Positions 36,005 to 46,322 of a stretch of 64,000 nt of DNA are shown one piece after another (position 1 is the stretch's first letter; every line of letters begins with the position of its first letter). The notes under the pieces were generated by a model that ran no database searches, was not told the origin of the DNA, and saw nothing but the letters and a program-made list of their open reading frames with translations. Position numbers and translations under genes: made by a program. The DNA comes from Anniella stebbinsi. Its lineage: Eukaryota > Chordata > Lepidosauria > Squamata > Anniellidae. The DNA is taken from NCBI GenBank assembly GCA_029215795.1, contig JARDYH010000003.1, forward strand, positions 260,435,562 through 260,499,561, read 5' to 3'.

Positions 36005-36335
36005 GGTTCTCTGATTTTATCTGTTTATCTATTTGCCGCATTTGTATATCACTCCACATCTGAAACAGATTCCGGAGCAGTAAACATAAGAAGTAAAATA
36101 GTAAAAAGATCAAAACAACATATCAAAGTTATTTTTTTTTTAGAAAACAGAATGCAAATAAAAAACTATGGCTGGTCAAAGAAGGAAAGCTTCCTGAAAT
36201 AGAGCTGTTTTCAGGAGGCGCCAGAAGTAACACAGGTTTGGCGCATGCCTGACCTCCAGGGCCAGAGAGCTCCACAGAAAGGGGGCCACCACACTGAAAG
36301 CTCTTGTCCTGGTGGACTCCAATCAGGGCACAGGG
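36005..36335 (-). repeat. LINE-type fragment
   Basis: Contains a segment around GCCAGAGAGCTCCACAGAAA and GGGGCCACCACACTGAAAGC that looks like the coding tail of a LINE or its associated SINE on the minus strand. The family is not named with confidence. Confidence 0.45.
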
Positions 36336-36374
36336 ACACTTTGAAGATGTGATTCGTGTCTGTATCACATTGTG

Positions 36375-36600
36375 AGTTTTTCCGTGTGAAAACATTGAGT
36401 TTTGCGAACAATAGTGCACATTTTCACACATATTTTTTTCAAAGCGTACTCATCAACTGTGCACACATTTTCTCCCATTAATTAAGGCATGTTTGTATGT
36501 ATTTTTAAAATGTACACAGTTTACACGTGCATTTTTCAAGATTAAACATTCTTAAAAAACACATTCTCTGTATGTGGCATGAATCACATTGCAAGCACAG
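36375..36600. repeat. Quasi-periodic TGCACA-rich repeat, reverse sense
   Basis: AGTGCACATTTTCACACAT, CTGTGCACACATTTTCTCCC and ACACGTGCATTTTTCAAG correspond to the reverse complement of the stretches at 41-205 and 25090-25260. Confidence 0.48.
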
Positions 36601-36995
36601 AAAGGTCTGAACTTTGATTGCAGGTTGCATTCAAGTCCGGGAGATGTGAACTGGGTAAATTCTAGTCAAAAATGAACTGGAACAAATTTCTCATACATAA
36701 TCCCTATTTAGGATTCTTGGCTTGTTAAGAGAAAATACTCAGCGTATCTGAGGCCTGGTCTTTACATATTGCAGAATAAGATGGTAGAGTCCTGAGGTAT
36801 TGGAAGCCAAATGGGTGATACCATTTTTGAAGGCTCCTCCATATAAACACACAAACACACACACACACACCTTTGCAATAGGTAAAAATATTAACATATC
36901 AGGGAGATAGCTTCTAATGAGAGCTATGACTATAGGACAACTCATAAATTGAAATAATGATGATGATAATAATAATGATAATAATAATAATAATA

Positions 36996-37230
36996 GGAAA
37001 ATATCACAATTATTCCATTAGTCACATCAGTCACCAGCATCACATCAAAAAAATATACAGAAAACCTCCAAAAACTGGGCCTACCAGAATACATCCACAC
37101 CAACATCCAGAAAGCAGTCATAATTAAAACATGCTCAATTGTCAGGAAATTCCTGAATCAATAAAAGACACCTGGCAAAGCCTGTCATGTCCGTCTAGAA
37201 AAACTACCACGAGCAAGAAAGAGACAACAA
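36996..37230 (+). pseudogene. R2/R4-like LINE C-terminal fragment, plus strand
   Basis: Reads TENLQKLGLPEYIHTNIQKA and VIIKTCSIVRKFLNQ, then a stop and a short UTR ending in (CAA)n(TAA)n at 37228-37271. The upstream flank is also a TAA repeat (36958-36995). Confidence 0.62.
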
Positions 37231-37448
37231 CAACAACAACAACAACATAATAATAATAATAATAATAATAATTCAGACTGTTCTCTAAATGCCAGATGGT
37301 ATCTGCAGGGTGGGTTGTTTATATTGGAGTATTTTTGTAATCTTTCACTTGCAGTATGAATTGATACAATCCATTCTACCAACTCAGGATTCTACCACTG
37401 CATGCACACTTCATTTTGCTAATCATATGTGTAACTAAATTGCCTTAC

Positions 37449-37832
37449 CTCTCTCACATGATCTGCCAAGGTAGCCTGTACCAGAACAATCACAGACATA
37501 TCTGTTCCAGCCATCTCGACATCCACCATTGTTTTTGCAAGGATTGCTCAAGCACGGCTTCGCTGTTTCTCTCGAGCATGAAGGCTTCACCCCAGAAGTG
37601 CTCTGGACTTCTGCCATTTGGCGAATATCTTTGCTTTGGCCATCAATAAAGAGGTCCCGAATGCAGCCCACATAACCATAATTTAGAAGTGCTGTCCAGA
37701 CCTCTGTTGGAAAGACCAGACCGGCTTTGTTTTCTGGCAAACCTCCGAGGTACAAGTCATCATCTAGGTCCAAGATCTCACTCTCTCCAGGCGCAGTATA
37801 AGGAGTACGCATCGTGTTGACAGAAATAGTAC
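37449..37832 (-). CDS. NRXN1: NRXN1 exon: end of LNS3 and EGF2 module
   Basis: Second coding exon in transcript order, 384 bases, phase 1 at both ends. The G left over from the upstream exon joins GT here to make glycine, then [20 protein letters not shown] follows. The first two thirds finish LNS3 ([40 protein letters not shown]). The last third is a six-cysteine EGF-like module, about [20 protein letters not shown] then [15 protein letters not shown]. The acceptor is GCACACAG ending at 37833. The donor is G|GTAAGG with GT at 37448-37447. The [19 protein letters not shown] segment is NRXN1-type; NRXN3 has a different cysteine-loop sequence. An (AAT)n microsatellite lies only about 26 bases upstream of the acceptor in the transcript sense (37859-37891). 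The reading is intact. Confidence 0.97.
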
Positions 37833-37858
37833 CTGTGTGCAATCAAAACACAAGGAGG

Positions 37859-37859
37859 C

Positions 37860-37891
<32 letters not shown>
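37859..37891. repeat. (ATT)n microsatellite next to a splice acceptor
   Basis: Eleven ATT units on the plus strand, 27-59 bases upstream (transcript sense) of the NRXN1 LNS3-EGF2 exon. Confidence 0.95.
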
Positions 37892-37897
<6 letters not shown>

Positions 37898-38879
37898 TTA
37901 TTGCTATTATTAAAGAGACACACTTTCCAATGCCAAATTTCTTTACCCATTTATTATCCACATTTATAGCCCATAGCCTGGCCAACAACATGCTTTGTTT
38001 TTATTGTAAGAGAATCAACAATAAAAAATCTTATAATACTTATGCTCATTGCTTTCTTTAAAAAATATACAGGAAAAAAGAAAAAAAAGAATGAATAACA
38101 ATGAAATGAGGAAATGTTATTTCATCAGTTCAGTCATTCTTATCCACCAATAGAACAACTACCCTTTCTAAGAGTGTCTGAAATCAGGCTTGTCTGTTGA
38201 CTCCATGTAGTAGTGGAAAGTCTGCAAATTCTATGCCATTTGGATGGAAAACACACAGCTTTCAGGCAGTAGAAGACTGGCTGGTCTCCCATTGAAGTCA
38301 ATGGGAAAATGAATCTGCTAATTAGTGTTCAAACACAATTCCAACAAAATGGAAAACAAAACAAATAGAAGTTTGAAAATGAAACCAAACAGGAAAAGAA
38401 AAAGGAAAATGTTTACCTTGCATTCCCCTGTTGTTTAAAACAACAAAGTAATATGAGTAGCAGCAAAGGACTAATCTCCACAATTATTCAAGTAAACTAA
38501 AGCAATGCCAGTATATGCAGTTAAGGAGTAAAGGATGCCCTAAGGAGTTACACTTTCCACCATCTTTCAGAGTATCTGCACTAGGTTGTAAGCACATTTC
38601 CAAAATGCATCTGATCTGTGCTTCGGGGTTCACTATGATCAATATTGCATAGAAAGGGCTCATGGTTAACAAATTCCCATTTTGCCCTTTCAACAGCTAT
38701 GATAATTTTAAGATTTAAAACCCTGCCTGCTCAACCGAAAGACTTGAGGCAAACAATAACAGATTCAAAACAAGGCAAAAGAATTTAAAACCAATCTTCT
38801 CCCCTCCAAGGCTGCCTTTACAAGAGGCATTTAAAGCTCTTTCAAGGCGCATTAAAAATTTTACCTCTACAAGAACGGA

Positions 38880-39130
38880 GCACAAATCAGGCGCACATCC
38901 GATTATGTGCATTATCGAATGCGCGTTAAATAGCGAGTTTTATTTTGCTCTGGCCATTAAAGCGCATTTTGACTATGTGAACAAGCGATTCTCCGCATTA
39001 ACTACTTGTAAAGCACATTTGAAACAACCGGTAAGGTCACCCGTTGAGTGCTCAATTACCTCCTGCATACAAGCATTAACGATAAAGCGCTTCAGCGAAT
39101 ATGCGCATAATCGGCTAACCAGGCGTCAAA
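38880..39130. other. CpG-rich block of unknown origin
   Basis: About 250 bp with repeated CGCATT, GCGCGTT and AAAGCGCATTT motifs in an otherwise CpG-poor intron. No open frame or terminus was recognised. It may be a young mobile element. Confidence 0.45.
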
Positions 39131-39293
39131 CGGAATCCATCTAGAGGGGGCCCAAGTGTTGCCTGTTACATGAACAGCTTTCCTTTCCTTGAGATGTAAT
39201 GTTATTGTCATTTAAAGTAAGTTTCCCAACAGCGAAGCCTCCTAGACCACAGTAGCACCCTGGAACGCAGCTCAGGTCCTCTGAACTCATGAT

Positions 39294-39613
39294 TAGGATG
39301 GCCATAGGAAAAGGAGGACAGGGCTCTTGTATCTTTAACAGTTGTACATAAAAGGGAATTTCGGCAGTTGTCATTTGTATGCATGCAGCACCTGGTGAAA
39401 TTCCCTCTTCATCACAATAGCTAAAGCTGCAGGAGTCGTGCCCTCTTTTGTATCTGGTCACTCTGTTATAGCTCCTGCAGCTTTAACTGTTGTGATGAAG
39501 AGGCGATTTCACCAGATGCTGCATGCAAAAAAATGGCACCTGCTGAAATTCCCTTTTCTATACAACTGTTAAAGATACAGGCGCTCTGTCCTCTTTTTAA
39601 TATGGTCACCCTA
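39294..39613. mobile_element. Family A foldback hAT-like MITE, 320 bp
   Basis: Starts TAGGATGGCCATAGG, ends ATATGGTCACCCTA, 320 bp. A perfect 8-bp TSD, CTCATGAT, lies at 39286-39293 and 39614-39621. This copy has the CTCCTGTATCTTTAACAG and GTGCTGCATGC subfamily variants rather than the CTCATGTAACTTTAACAG and AACTAATTGC variants. Confidence 0.88.
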
Positions 39614-40104
39614 CTCATGATAAGAGCTAAACCTGTTTAGATCACTTTGCTAAACCAAAATGCTACATAGCTCAAATCTAAGGTATTGCAAACAGCCACT
39701 GAAATAAAAACACTTAATGCTCCAATCCTAATTCCACTTTCCTGGAAGTAAGCCCCACTGAGAACAAGAAGCTTTACTTCTGAGTTACCATCCATGGGAT
39801 TGTGTTGCCAATCTGACCTTTGTAGAGCTCCAAGGTTTATAGCCTCTCTTAATTAACTCTGAATTGGTGACTTAGCATCCTTGCCAGCAAACGAAGCAGA
39901 AGACAGATCAGCATTTACAATGGAGAGAGAAATGTAAAGGGCAAGGCAGAAGGGCCTAGAGGTCTTTATTTTTCAGAAGTATAATTTTCATTCAGAGACA
40001 CCAATAAAATATTTTTTCAAGTGTTCAAAACAGGCATCTTGCAATAACCAGTGAAATTATTTGGTATAGCATTGCCTGCTGGATCGCTAGGTCAATTTTT
40101 TTTC

Positions 40105-40343
40105 TAGGGTGGCCATATGAAAAGGAGGACAGGGCTCCTGTATCTTTAACAGTTGTATAGAAAAGGGAATTTCAGCAGGTGTTGTTTGTATGCATGCAGC
40201 ACCTGGTGAAATTCCCTCTCCATCACAACTGTTAAAGCTGCAGGAGCCCTGCCCTCTTGACTTGATACAAAAGAGGGCAGGGCTGTTAAACACAACTGTT
40301 AAAGATACAGGAGTTCTGTCCTACATTCCATTTGATCACCCTA
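40105..40343. mobile_element. Family A element with internal deletion, 239 bp
   Basis: Left end TAGGGTGGCCATATG, right end TTTGATCACCCTA. The left arm is complete; the right arm is shortened around GGGCAGGGCTGTTAAACAC. No TSD is visible. Confidence 0.72.
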
Positions 40344-40825
40344 CCAAAACAGCCCAAATGCTCATTTCTAGAACAGGGCAGGCCCAGGAACTCGCAGAAG
40401 GGAGCTCCACTGACCTGTGTGGATCCAGAAACGAGCTTTTCCACTTCTTTCCATGGTTATTTTTAGAAGCAAGCAATGGGTTCTGTGAGTATAATAGAAC
40501 TGTAGGAGTCAGAGCATCCCCACTGCATATCTCCCCCAAGTCATCACATTTCTTATGATGTTGCCTATATAGCCAGGTTTGAACAAGGGGTCCTCGGGGC
40601 TGTGCCAGAAAAAGCTTCAATAAGTGCAGTTTTGAACAGCGGGGGAAATGGAGGTGCAGAAGGTCAATCAAAGATGCTTAGTGTTCTAGCATGACGACTA
40701 TAATACACCCTCTGTCGGAGAAAATACAAATGCATTATAATTCTCTTTGCAATCATTGGTTTTCTAAGAAATTCCAGACTATTAATTAACCTGGGACAAT
40801 TTCTAGTAAGTCATCATGGCTAGTC

Positions 40826-41707
40826 TAGGGTGATCATATTTTGGAAACCAAAAAGGAGGACAACATGATCGGCCCCCAAGGGGACAACCCCACCAACATG
40901 TCTGTCCCCAGGGGGCGTGTCCAGCACCAAGGGGGGGGGGTGTCCACCTGAACATAGCCTTGGTCACATGTCTGATTTTATAGCACACAATTAAGACAAA
41001 TCTGTTCTACAGAACATCTTAATGTTAAAATCACTGAAATAACAAGTGAGAGATCCAATGTATCTGAAATTAACTTCACTCACTCCTACTTTTGTAGCTT
41101 TTGCTGTACTTTGTTGCTATACTCTGTGTGATACATTCTCTCCTTCCCTCAAATATCTTTTCTGATTGTATCCTCACTCCACTGCAAGCTTCTGCTTAAC
41201 AGGGTTTGCTGCCGGCTGGCTGGCTTTTTTTATTTTATTTTTTTAATTTTTAAAGTTCAACTTTATTTTGAAACTTGCTAAAAATCAACAGACAAACAGA
41301 TTTACTTGAAACTTGGCATGGCTAAAGCCCTACTTAAGATCTATAATGATGCCAAGTTTCATCTCTTTATCTTTAAAAATGACAGTTTTCAAAAATAATA
41401 ATTTTAAAACCTCAAACTTTAAAAATTCCTAAAAATCAACGGATGAATGGATCTACTTCAAATTTGGCATCGCTAAAGCTCTACCTAGGGGATATCATGG
41501 TGCCAAGTTTCATCTCCTTATCTTTAAAAATGATGGAGCTGTAAGCATTTATGTTATTTCCCATTTACTATAAAGTAGAGCTGCCCTTTGGGGGGGGGGA
41601 TGGAAAAAAATCTAGATTTTTCTTCAAATTTGATAATTTCCCCACTTCCCGGATTTGGTACCAAAAACTCTGACATGTTCTGGTTTTTCCTGACATATGG
41701 TCACCTA
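40826..41707. mobile_element. Family B-like element with foreign interior
   Basis: Starts TAGGGTGATCATATTTTGG with AAACCAAAAAGGAGGACA as in family B, and an end like CATATGGTCACCTA occurs at 41694-41707. The interior from about 41215 to 41560 carries a separate repeat (CAAGTTTCATCTC and ATCTTTAAAAATGATG) that also occurs inverted at 8048-8240. No TSD is seen, so the outer limits are tentative. Confidence 0.5.
41285..41560. repeat. Interspersed repeat with CAAGTTTCATCTC motif
   Basis: Two successive units each contain AAACTTGGCATGGCTAAAGC-like and GCCAAGTTTCATCTC motifs about 150 bp apart, matching 8048-8240 in reverse. Confidence 0.5.
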
Positions 41708-41719
41708 CATAGTAAGGTT

Positions 41720-43660
41720 TACCCTGATTAGGAACAGATCTCTCTGGTATCAAGTATCAACTCTTCTCCACTTCTGCACCTTGAGATTTTTTATTTATGT
41801 ATTGAACTGGGGATGCCAGGACATTGAACCTAACAGAGCATGCATTCTACCATGAAGCGGTTGCCCTCAAACCATTGTCTTCTCTTCCTCTCCAAAGCTC
41901 TCCAAAGAGCGTGAGCAAGTACAAATCTAGCAAGACTGCATGGTCTAAGCTACTGAGCCATACTTCCTCATGTTAAATGCATGTAAGACACCAGTGGGAA
42001 CCCGGCATTTTACTCTCTCTCTACCACCATGGCAGTTTAGCCATAGTGATGATGGACAATTTTGCCAGTTTTGATTTCTCCTGCATTTCAATTTTTAAAA
42101 AATATTTTGTTATTTCCATCTTGAATATGAAGAAAAATACAAATATTGATATACATTTAAAGACAAACAAACAAACAAAAATAAGCTGAAATGAAATCCT
42201 CACCCATCTGCCCTGGCCCTGGCCAAATTCAATAGACACATGGAGAGAACATTGTTGTACCTGCCAGCCATCTGGCTGTTAAAGATGAGGAGCCTGTGAG
42301 AAAAAAAGAGGCGCCAAGCCTAATTCTGTACCACAATCATGACTGAACGCACAGGGACTCAAATCCAGACTTTTAAGAGCAGAGCATTCAAAGCTATGGG
42401 CCTCGTTGGATGAATCTGTCAGTTTGGGTTCTTGTACATTCATTTTTTTAAAATGGCAACCACAAGTTCTTTCCATCCTGAAAATGAAGATATCTGCAAA
42501 TTTTGGAAAATCCTCATCAAAATCCTCATCCAATCCTTATCAACTGAAACAAAACTTTTACCAGTCCCCTACTTAGTCAAAACCTGGGTTTTATCTCTTG
42601 CAGGACACTTATACAATAACACCCATCCAATGAAGTACCTTCTGGTTCTTTGGATTCTATGAATCTCTCAAAGAAGAGTGCCATTAACCTGAAAAGTACT
42701 CAGATGGTTTGGAAAGCATCACATAAGGTTGTTTATCCCTAGAAAAGCAATAGCAATCCATTTATTTTATTTTATTCAAGAAAAATCTCTTTGGTTATTT
42801 AAAACTGCAATGAATAAGTACAGCAACTCCTAGACGGCATGGTAAGGTGGGGTGGGGGAGAAACACACTCCACAAGAGAGGTTTGAAATGGATATCTGGA
42901 AAGCGGTGCTCTGAGTGAGAGAGTATGATTGCTCTAAACCTCTAATTATATACTCTGGAGACAGCCATGCGTCTTTTTCTTCCCCCGTAATTTCTAGTGT
43001 TTAAACTGGAACTCTGACTTTAATTCAAAATCTCAATAACTCCTCAGCCCTTAAATGCTGGCTTAGCTGTGGAAAACTGCTGATACAATCTGGTTTACAT
43101 GGCCATGCACAACTGGAGTTTGACAGGAATAATAAGTTTCCTCTCCGACTCCAATGCGTAATGATGATTGTCCCGAAAGGGTGAATGGCAGCTGGCTTAG
43201 GGAAACCCTCGCTAGGTTGTTTCTTGAATATGCTGAAGACATTAACACAATGTTCAAGTGGCACTCCAGGCTCACAAGGCCATTATTAACACATCCCTGT
43301 CATGTCGCAAAACCCATGGAGAGCAGAGACCTTTGCAGATGGCTTTCACGGGACCACCCACCACCCACCTTCACCACCTCCCACTCTGCTTTAACTGCAA
43401 TGTTGGCTGCACAGTAACAGCAGCACAGAATAACATTTCCCATAGGTATGCGATAATGAGCCTCTTCAATCATATTCATTATCTCAGCAATTTGGTTTTA
43501 ACAAGTCTGCTTACTAAAACCAAGACCTGGCAGCAGGATGAAGAAGACAGAGTGCACAGAACCAGGGCCACCATCCACTCTGCTAAGAAGCCACCATCAC
43601 TAGGGCACCTTCCAACTCCAACTGTCACCTTGCAGTAGCCATGACATCAGGAGCCAAAGA
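41720..43660. other. Intron, mostly unique
   Basis: No recognised transposon or exon. Overlapping open frames on both strands around 43025-43640 lack any domain. Confidence 0.45.
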
Positions 43661-43668
43661 ACAGCAGC

Positions 43669-43832
43669 CAACCACCAAGGGAGCACAGCAGCAGCAGGAG
43701 AATATTGGGCAACCACTAAGGAAGCACAGCAACAGCAGGAGAATATCAGCCAACCACCGAGGGAGCACAGCAGCAGAAGAAGAATATCAGCCAACCACCG
43801 AGGGAGCACAGCAGCAGCAGCAGGAGGGAAAG
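43669..43832. repeat. 41-bp minisatellite, four units
   Basis: Units start at 43669, 43710, 43751 and 43792 with CAACCACCAAGGGAGCACAG and variants, followed by a CAGCAGCAGGAGAATAT segment. The period of 41 is not a multiple of three, so the open frame across it is not a conserved protein repeat. Confidence 0.88.
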
Positions 43833-44390
43833 GATTGGGTGTTGTTGTTTTGCATAACCCCCCCTCCACACACACTGAGTTTCTTTATCATTGCCATGGC
43901 AGGAAGAATCAGAACCACCAGCTGGTCACCGAGAAGACCTCCACAAGGAGTCTACAGTTTTTAGTTTTAGGCCGCTGAGCCTAGACTCTACACAGGCATC
44001 CATGCAGTAGCCAGTACAATGGGGTGCCCAGGGTAAGGATTGTTATTTCCATCATCATTCCCCTGAGCTTTCTAGGTACCTGTTGTGAAGACCAGCAGTA
44101 GGTCAGTTTTCACCAGCTGACCGTAGAAAAGACCTCTGGGATGCCTATAGTATTATTTTCTTGTGTTTTATAATTTTGTAAGCCACATTGTGTGGGCAGC
44201 GTGCCCTAAAAAGCAGATTAATTTTAAATAAATGATTATATAAATGAATAATTTGTGCTGAGATATATTTCTTGACTAAACTCGGTCTCATCAATTGCGA
44301 TCTGTCTGAGTGAAATCCACCTTCATCTCTGTGTTTACTCTCTTTGGTGTAAACTCTCTAAACAGCTGATCTGCAAACTAAGGCCCTTTC

Positions 44391-44502
44391 TACACCATAG
44401 GGGTGTGGAGGGAGGGAGATCCTGGAAGTACCTAATACATCATTGGCTCACAAGGATCAGCCTGGGGCCATCCCAGGCAAAAAGCCTAGTGTGGAAAGGG
44501 CT
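44391..44502. mobile_element. Short foldback repeat related to 512-1065
   Basis: Left end GGCCCTTTCTACACCA, right end TAGTGTGGAAAGGGCT, about 112 bp, with GGTGTGGAGGGAGGGAG just inside the left end, similar to the element at 512-1065. Confidence 0.5.
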
Positions 44503-44808
44503 GAAGAGTGATATTCCCAGTAGGTTGGGACCATGTAGTAAAGGAGATGTTTCGGGGGGGTGGGGGAAAGGGACTGAATCAGTGACTGGTCAAGGAAACA
44601 ATGACTATGAAAAGGCATGAAAAAATGTCCAAATGGAAGTGAGGCTGGGGGGTTCTGAGACCTTCTCATCCTCCAGAAATGGCAATGACAACTTTCATAC
44701 CCCAAAACTGAACGTCATGAAAATTCAGTGCAGCTGCCCTATTTGACAGCTGTGGCAATGGTGGTGTGAGAAGAAGCCATGTTGCGAACATGTTCTACCT
44801 AACCTAGA

Positions 44809-45464
44809 CAAAAAAAAAGGCGAGAAGCAGGTTCTCAGGATGCTAAAATACTTTATTTCAAAGCCCAACGCGATCCGGCCTGTGTTGTTTTTTAAGTCCT
44901 TCTTCAGGGGGTTGATAAGAGATGTCTGCAAAATACTCCTAACAAGATGATAGTCTCCTACGATAGTTACTGGTGAGTATTTCTGCAGACATCTCTTGTC
45001 AACCCCCTGAAGGCCTTAAAAAACAACACAGGCTGAAATGCGTTGGGAAGGCCGACCATATGAAAAGGAGGTCAGGGCTCATGTAACTTTAACAGTTGTA
45101 GAGAAAAGGGAATTTCAGCCAGCGTCATTTGTATGCAATTAGTTCCTGGTGAAATTCCCTCTTCATCACGACAGTTAAAGTTGCAGGGGCCCTGCCTTCT
45201 TTTGTATATGGTCACTCTAGTATAGTGCCTGCAATTTTAACTGTTGTGTTGAACAGGGAATTTCACTAGGAATTAATTGCCTACAAATGACACTGGCTGA
45301 AATTCCCTTTTCTCTACAACTGTTAAAGTTACATAAGCCCTGTCCTCCTTTTCATATGGTCAGCCTAGCGTTGGGCTCAGGACGCTAAAGTATTTTAGCA
45401 TCCTGAGAACTTGCTTCTCCCCATTTTTGTCCTGATTTGGATGTTCTCCTCCTTTTAGTTTTTC
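44809..45464. mobile_element. Inverted Penelope-like terminal repeat pair with hammerhead-like motifs
   Basis: Two copies of one sequence lie head to head about a short unique centre (roughly 44939-44974). The outer ends are flanked by an exact 14-bp direct repeat, CTACCTAACCTAGA, at 44795-44808 and 45465-45478. Each copy contains CCCCTGAAG, a short stem (GGCCT or GGACT, AGGCC or AGGCT) and CGCGTTGGGC or TGCGTTGGG, resembling the CUGANGA / stem II / GAAA core of a hammerhead ribozyme. Both cores are mutated. Long variable TSDs and ribozyme-bearing terminal repeats fit Penelope-like elements; this is inference. A family A MITE at 45048-45367 splits the right copy. Without it the element is 328 bp. 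Confidence 0.6.
45048..45367. mobile_element. Family A foldback hAT-like MITE, 320 bp, nested
   Basis: Left end AAGGCCGACCATATG, right end CATATGGTCAGCCTA, 320 bp. A perfect 8-bp TSD, GCGTTGGG, is at 45040-45047 and 45368-45375. It is inserted in the right arm of the inverted structure at 44809-45464. Removing it and one TSD copy restores the host repeat. Confidence 0.88.
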
Positions 45465-45701
45465 CTACCTAACCTAGAGCATTCTACATTACCTCAGTGA
45501 TGGAGGATGGAACCATTCTGCAGCAGCTCCTGTGTCACTGAGGCAACATCAAGTGGTGCTCTATGAATATGCAGTTGTGTTCCATTCTCTCTGTTCCTCT
45601 GGGATTGAAATGCTCCATGCTTGTAGTGTCTAGGCATTTGGCTAAGATAGATTCAATTTCGGGAAGAGGAGAAAGGACTTCTCTTGCAACCAGGGGAGGC
45701 A

Positions 45702-45846
45702 GGTGGTTCTGATGTCAGTGGGGCGGTGAATCCGCTCCAGATTTCAGTCAGAACCAATTGAAACTCTACAGGAGCTATACAAGGGGTTTCTGACTGAAAC
45801 CCAGAGAGGATTCACACCCCACTGATATTGGAGCCACCAGTGCCAA
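45702..45846. mobile_element. Foldback MITE (TTTCAGTCAGAAC family), short copy
   Basis: GTGGTTCTGATGTCAGTGGG on the left is mirrored by CCCCACTGATATTGGAGCC on the right, with AGATTTCAGTCAGAACC and TTTCTGACTGAAACCCAG inside. Confidence 0.62.
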
Positions 45847-46025
45847 CTGCTTACGCTCACCCTCCCCCCATTGTCAAAACAGACATTATTTTAAATGTGT
45901 GCTTGGCAAGGTCTTTTTATTTTCTCTAGAGTAGCCACACGGGCCTGATCCAGATCTTCAAAGCCCCTCTGCCACCCAAGCTAGAGTCTCAGTTAGGGCT
46001 GGGGTCTCTGTGCCTAGACTAGAAT

Positions 46026-46322
46026 TAGGCTGACCATATGAAAAGGAGGACAGGGCTCATTTAACTTTAACAGTTGTAGAGAAAAGGGGATTTCATCCAG
46101 TGTCATTTGTATGCAATTAGTTCCTGGTGAAATTCCCTCTTCATCATGACAGTTAAAGTTGCAGGCACTATACTAGAGTGACCATATACAAAAGACGGCA
46201 GGGCTCTGCAACTTTAACTGTTGTGATGCAGAGGGAATATCACCAGGAACTAATTGCATACAAATGACCCTGGCTGAAATTCCCTTTTCTCTACAACTGT
46301 TAAAGTTACATGAGCCCTGTCC
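46026..46322. mobile_element. Family A element, right end truncated
   Basis: Starts TAGGCTGACCATATG and runs through the foldback centre to GAGCCCTGTCC, where the last 20-odd bases are missing and the next copy begins directly. Confidence 0.8.

Larger units (their letters stand above)
18038..37448 (-). other. NRXN1: NRXN1 intron between EGF2 and LNS4 exons (19,411 nt)
   Basis: Bounded by the donor at 37448-37447 and the acceptor ending at 18038. It is filled with CR1, L2 and R4-like LINE fragments, a 46-bp minisatellite, and family A, B and C foldback elements, several nested. No coding exon is visible inside it. Confidence 0.9.

Noticed and set aside
37441..37448. Reading beyond the EGF2 exon (R-G-K-A-I) as coding
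   Set aside because: It is the GTAAGG donor read through; the next exon restores R-E-A-T-V-L in the correct phase.
43641..43964. A glutamine-rich 107-codon frame
   Set aside because: It spans a 41-bp minisatellite whose period breaks the frame; no protein family is evident.
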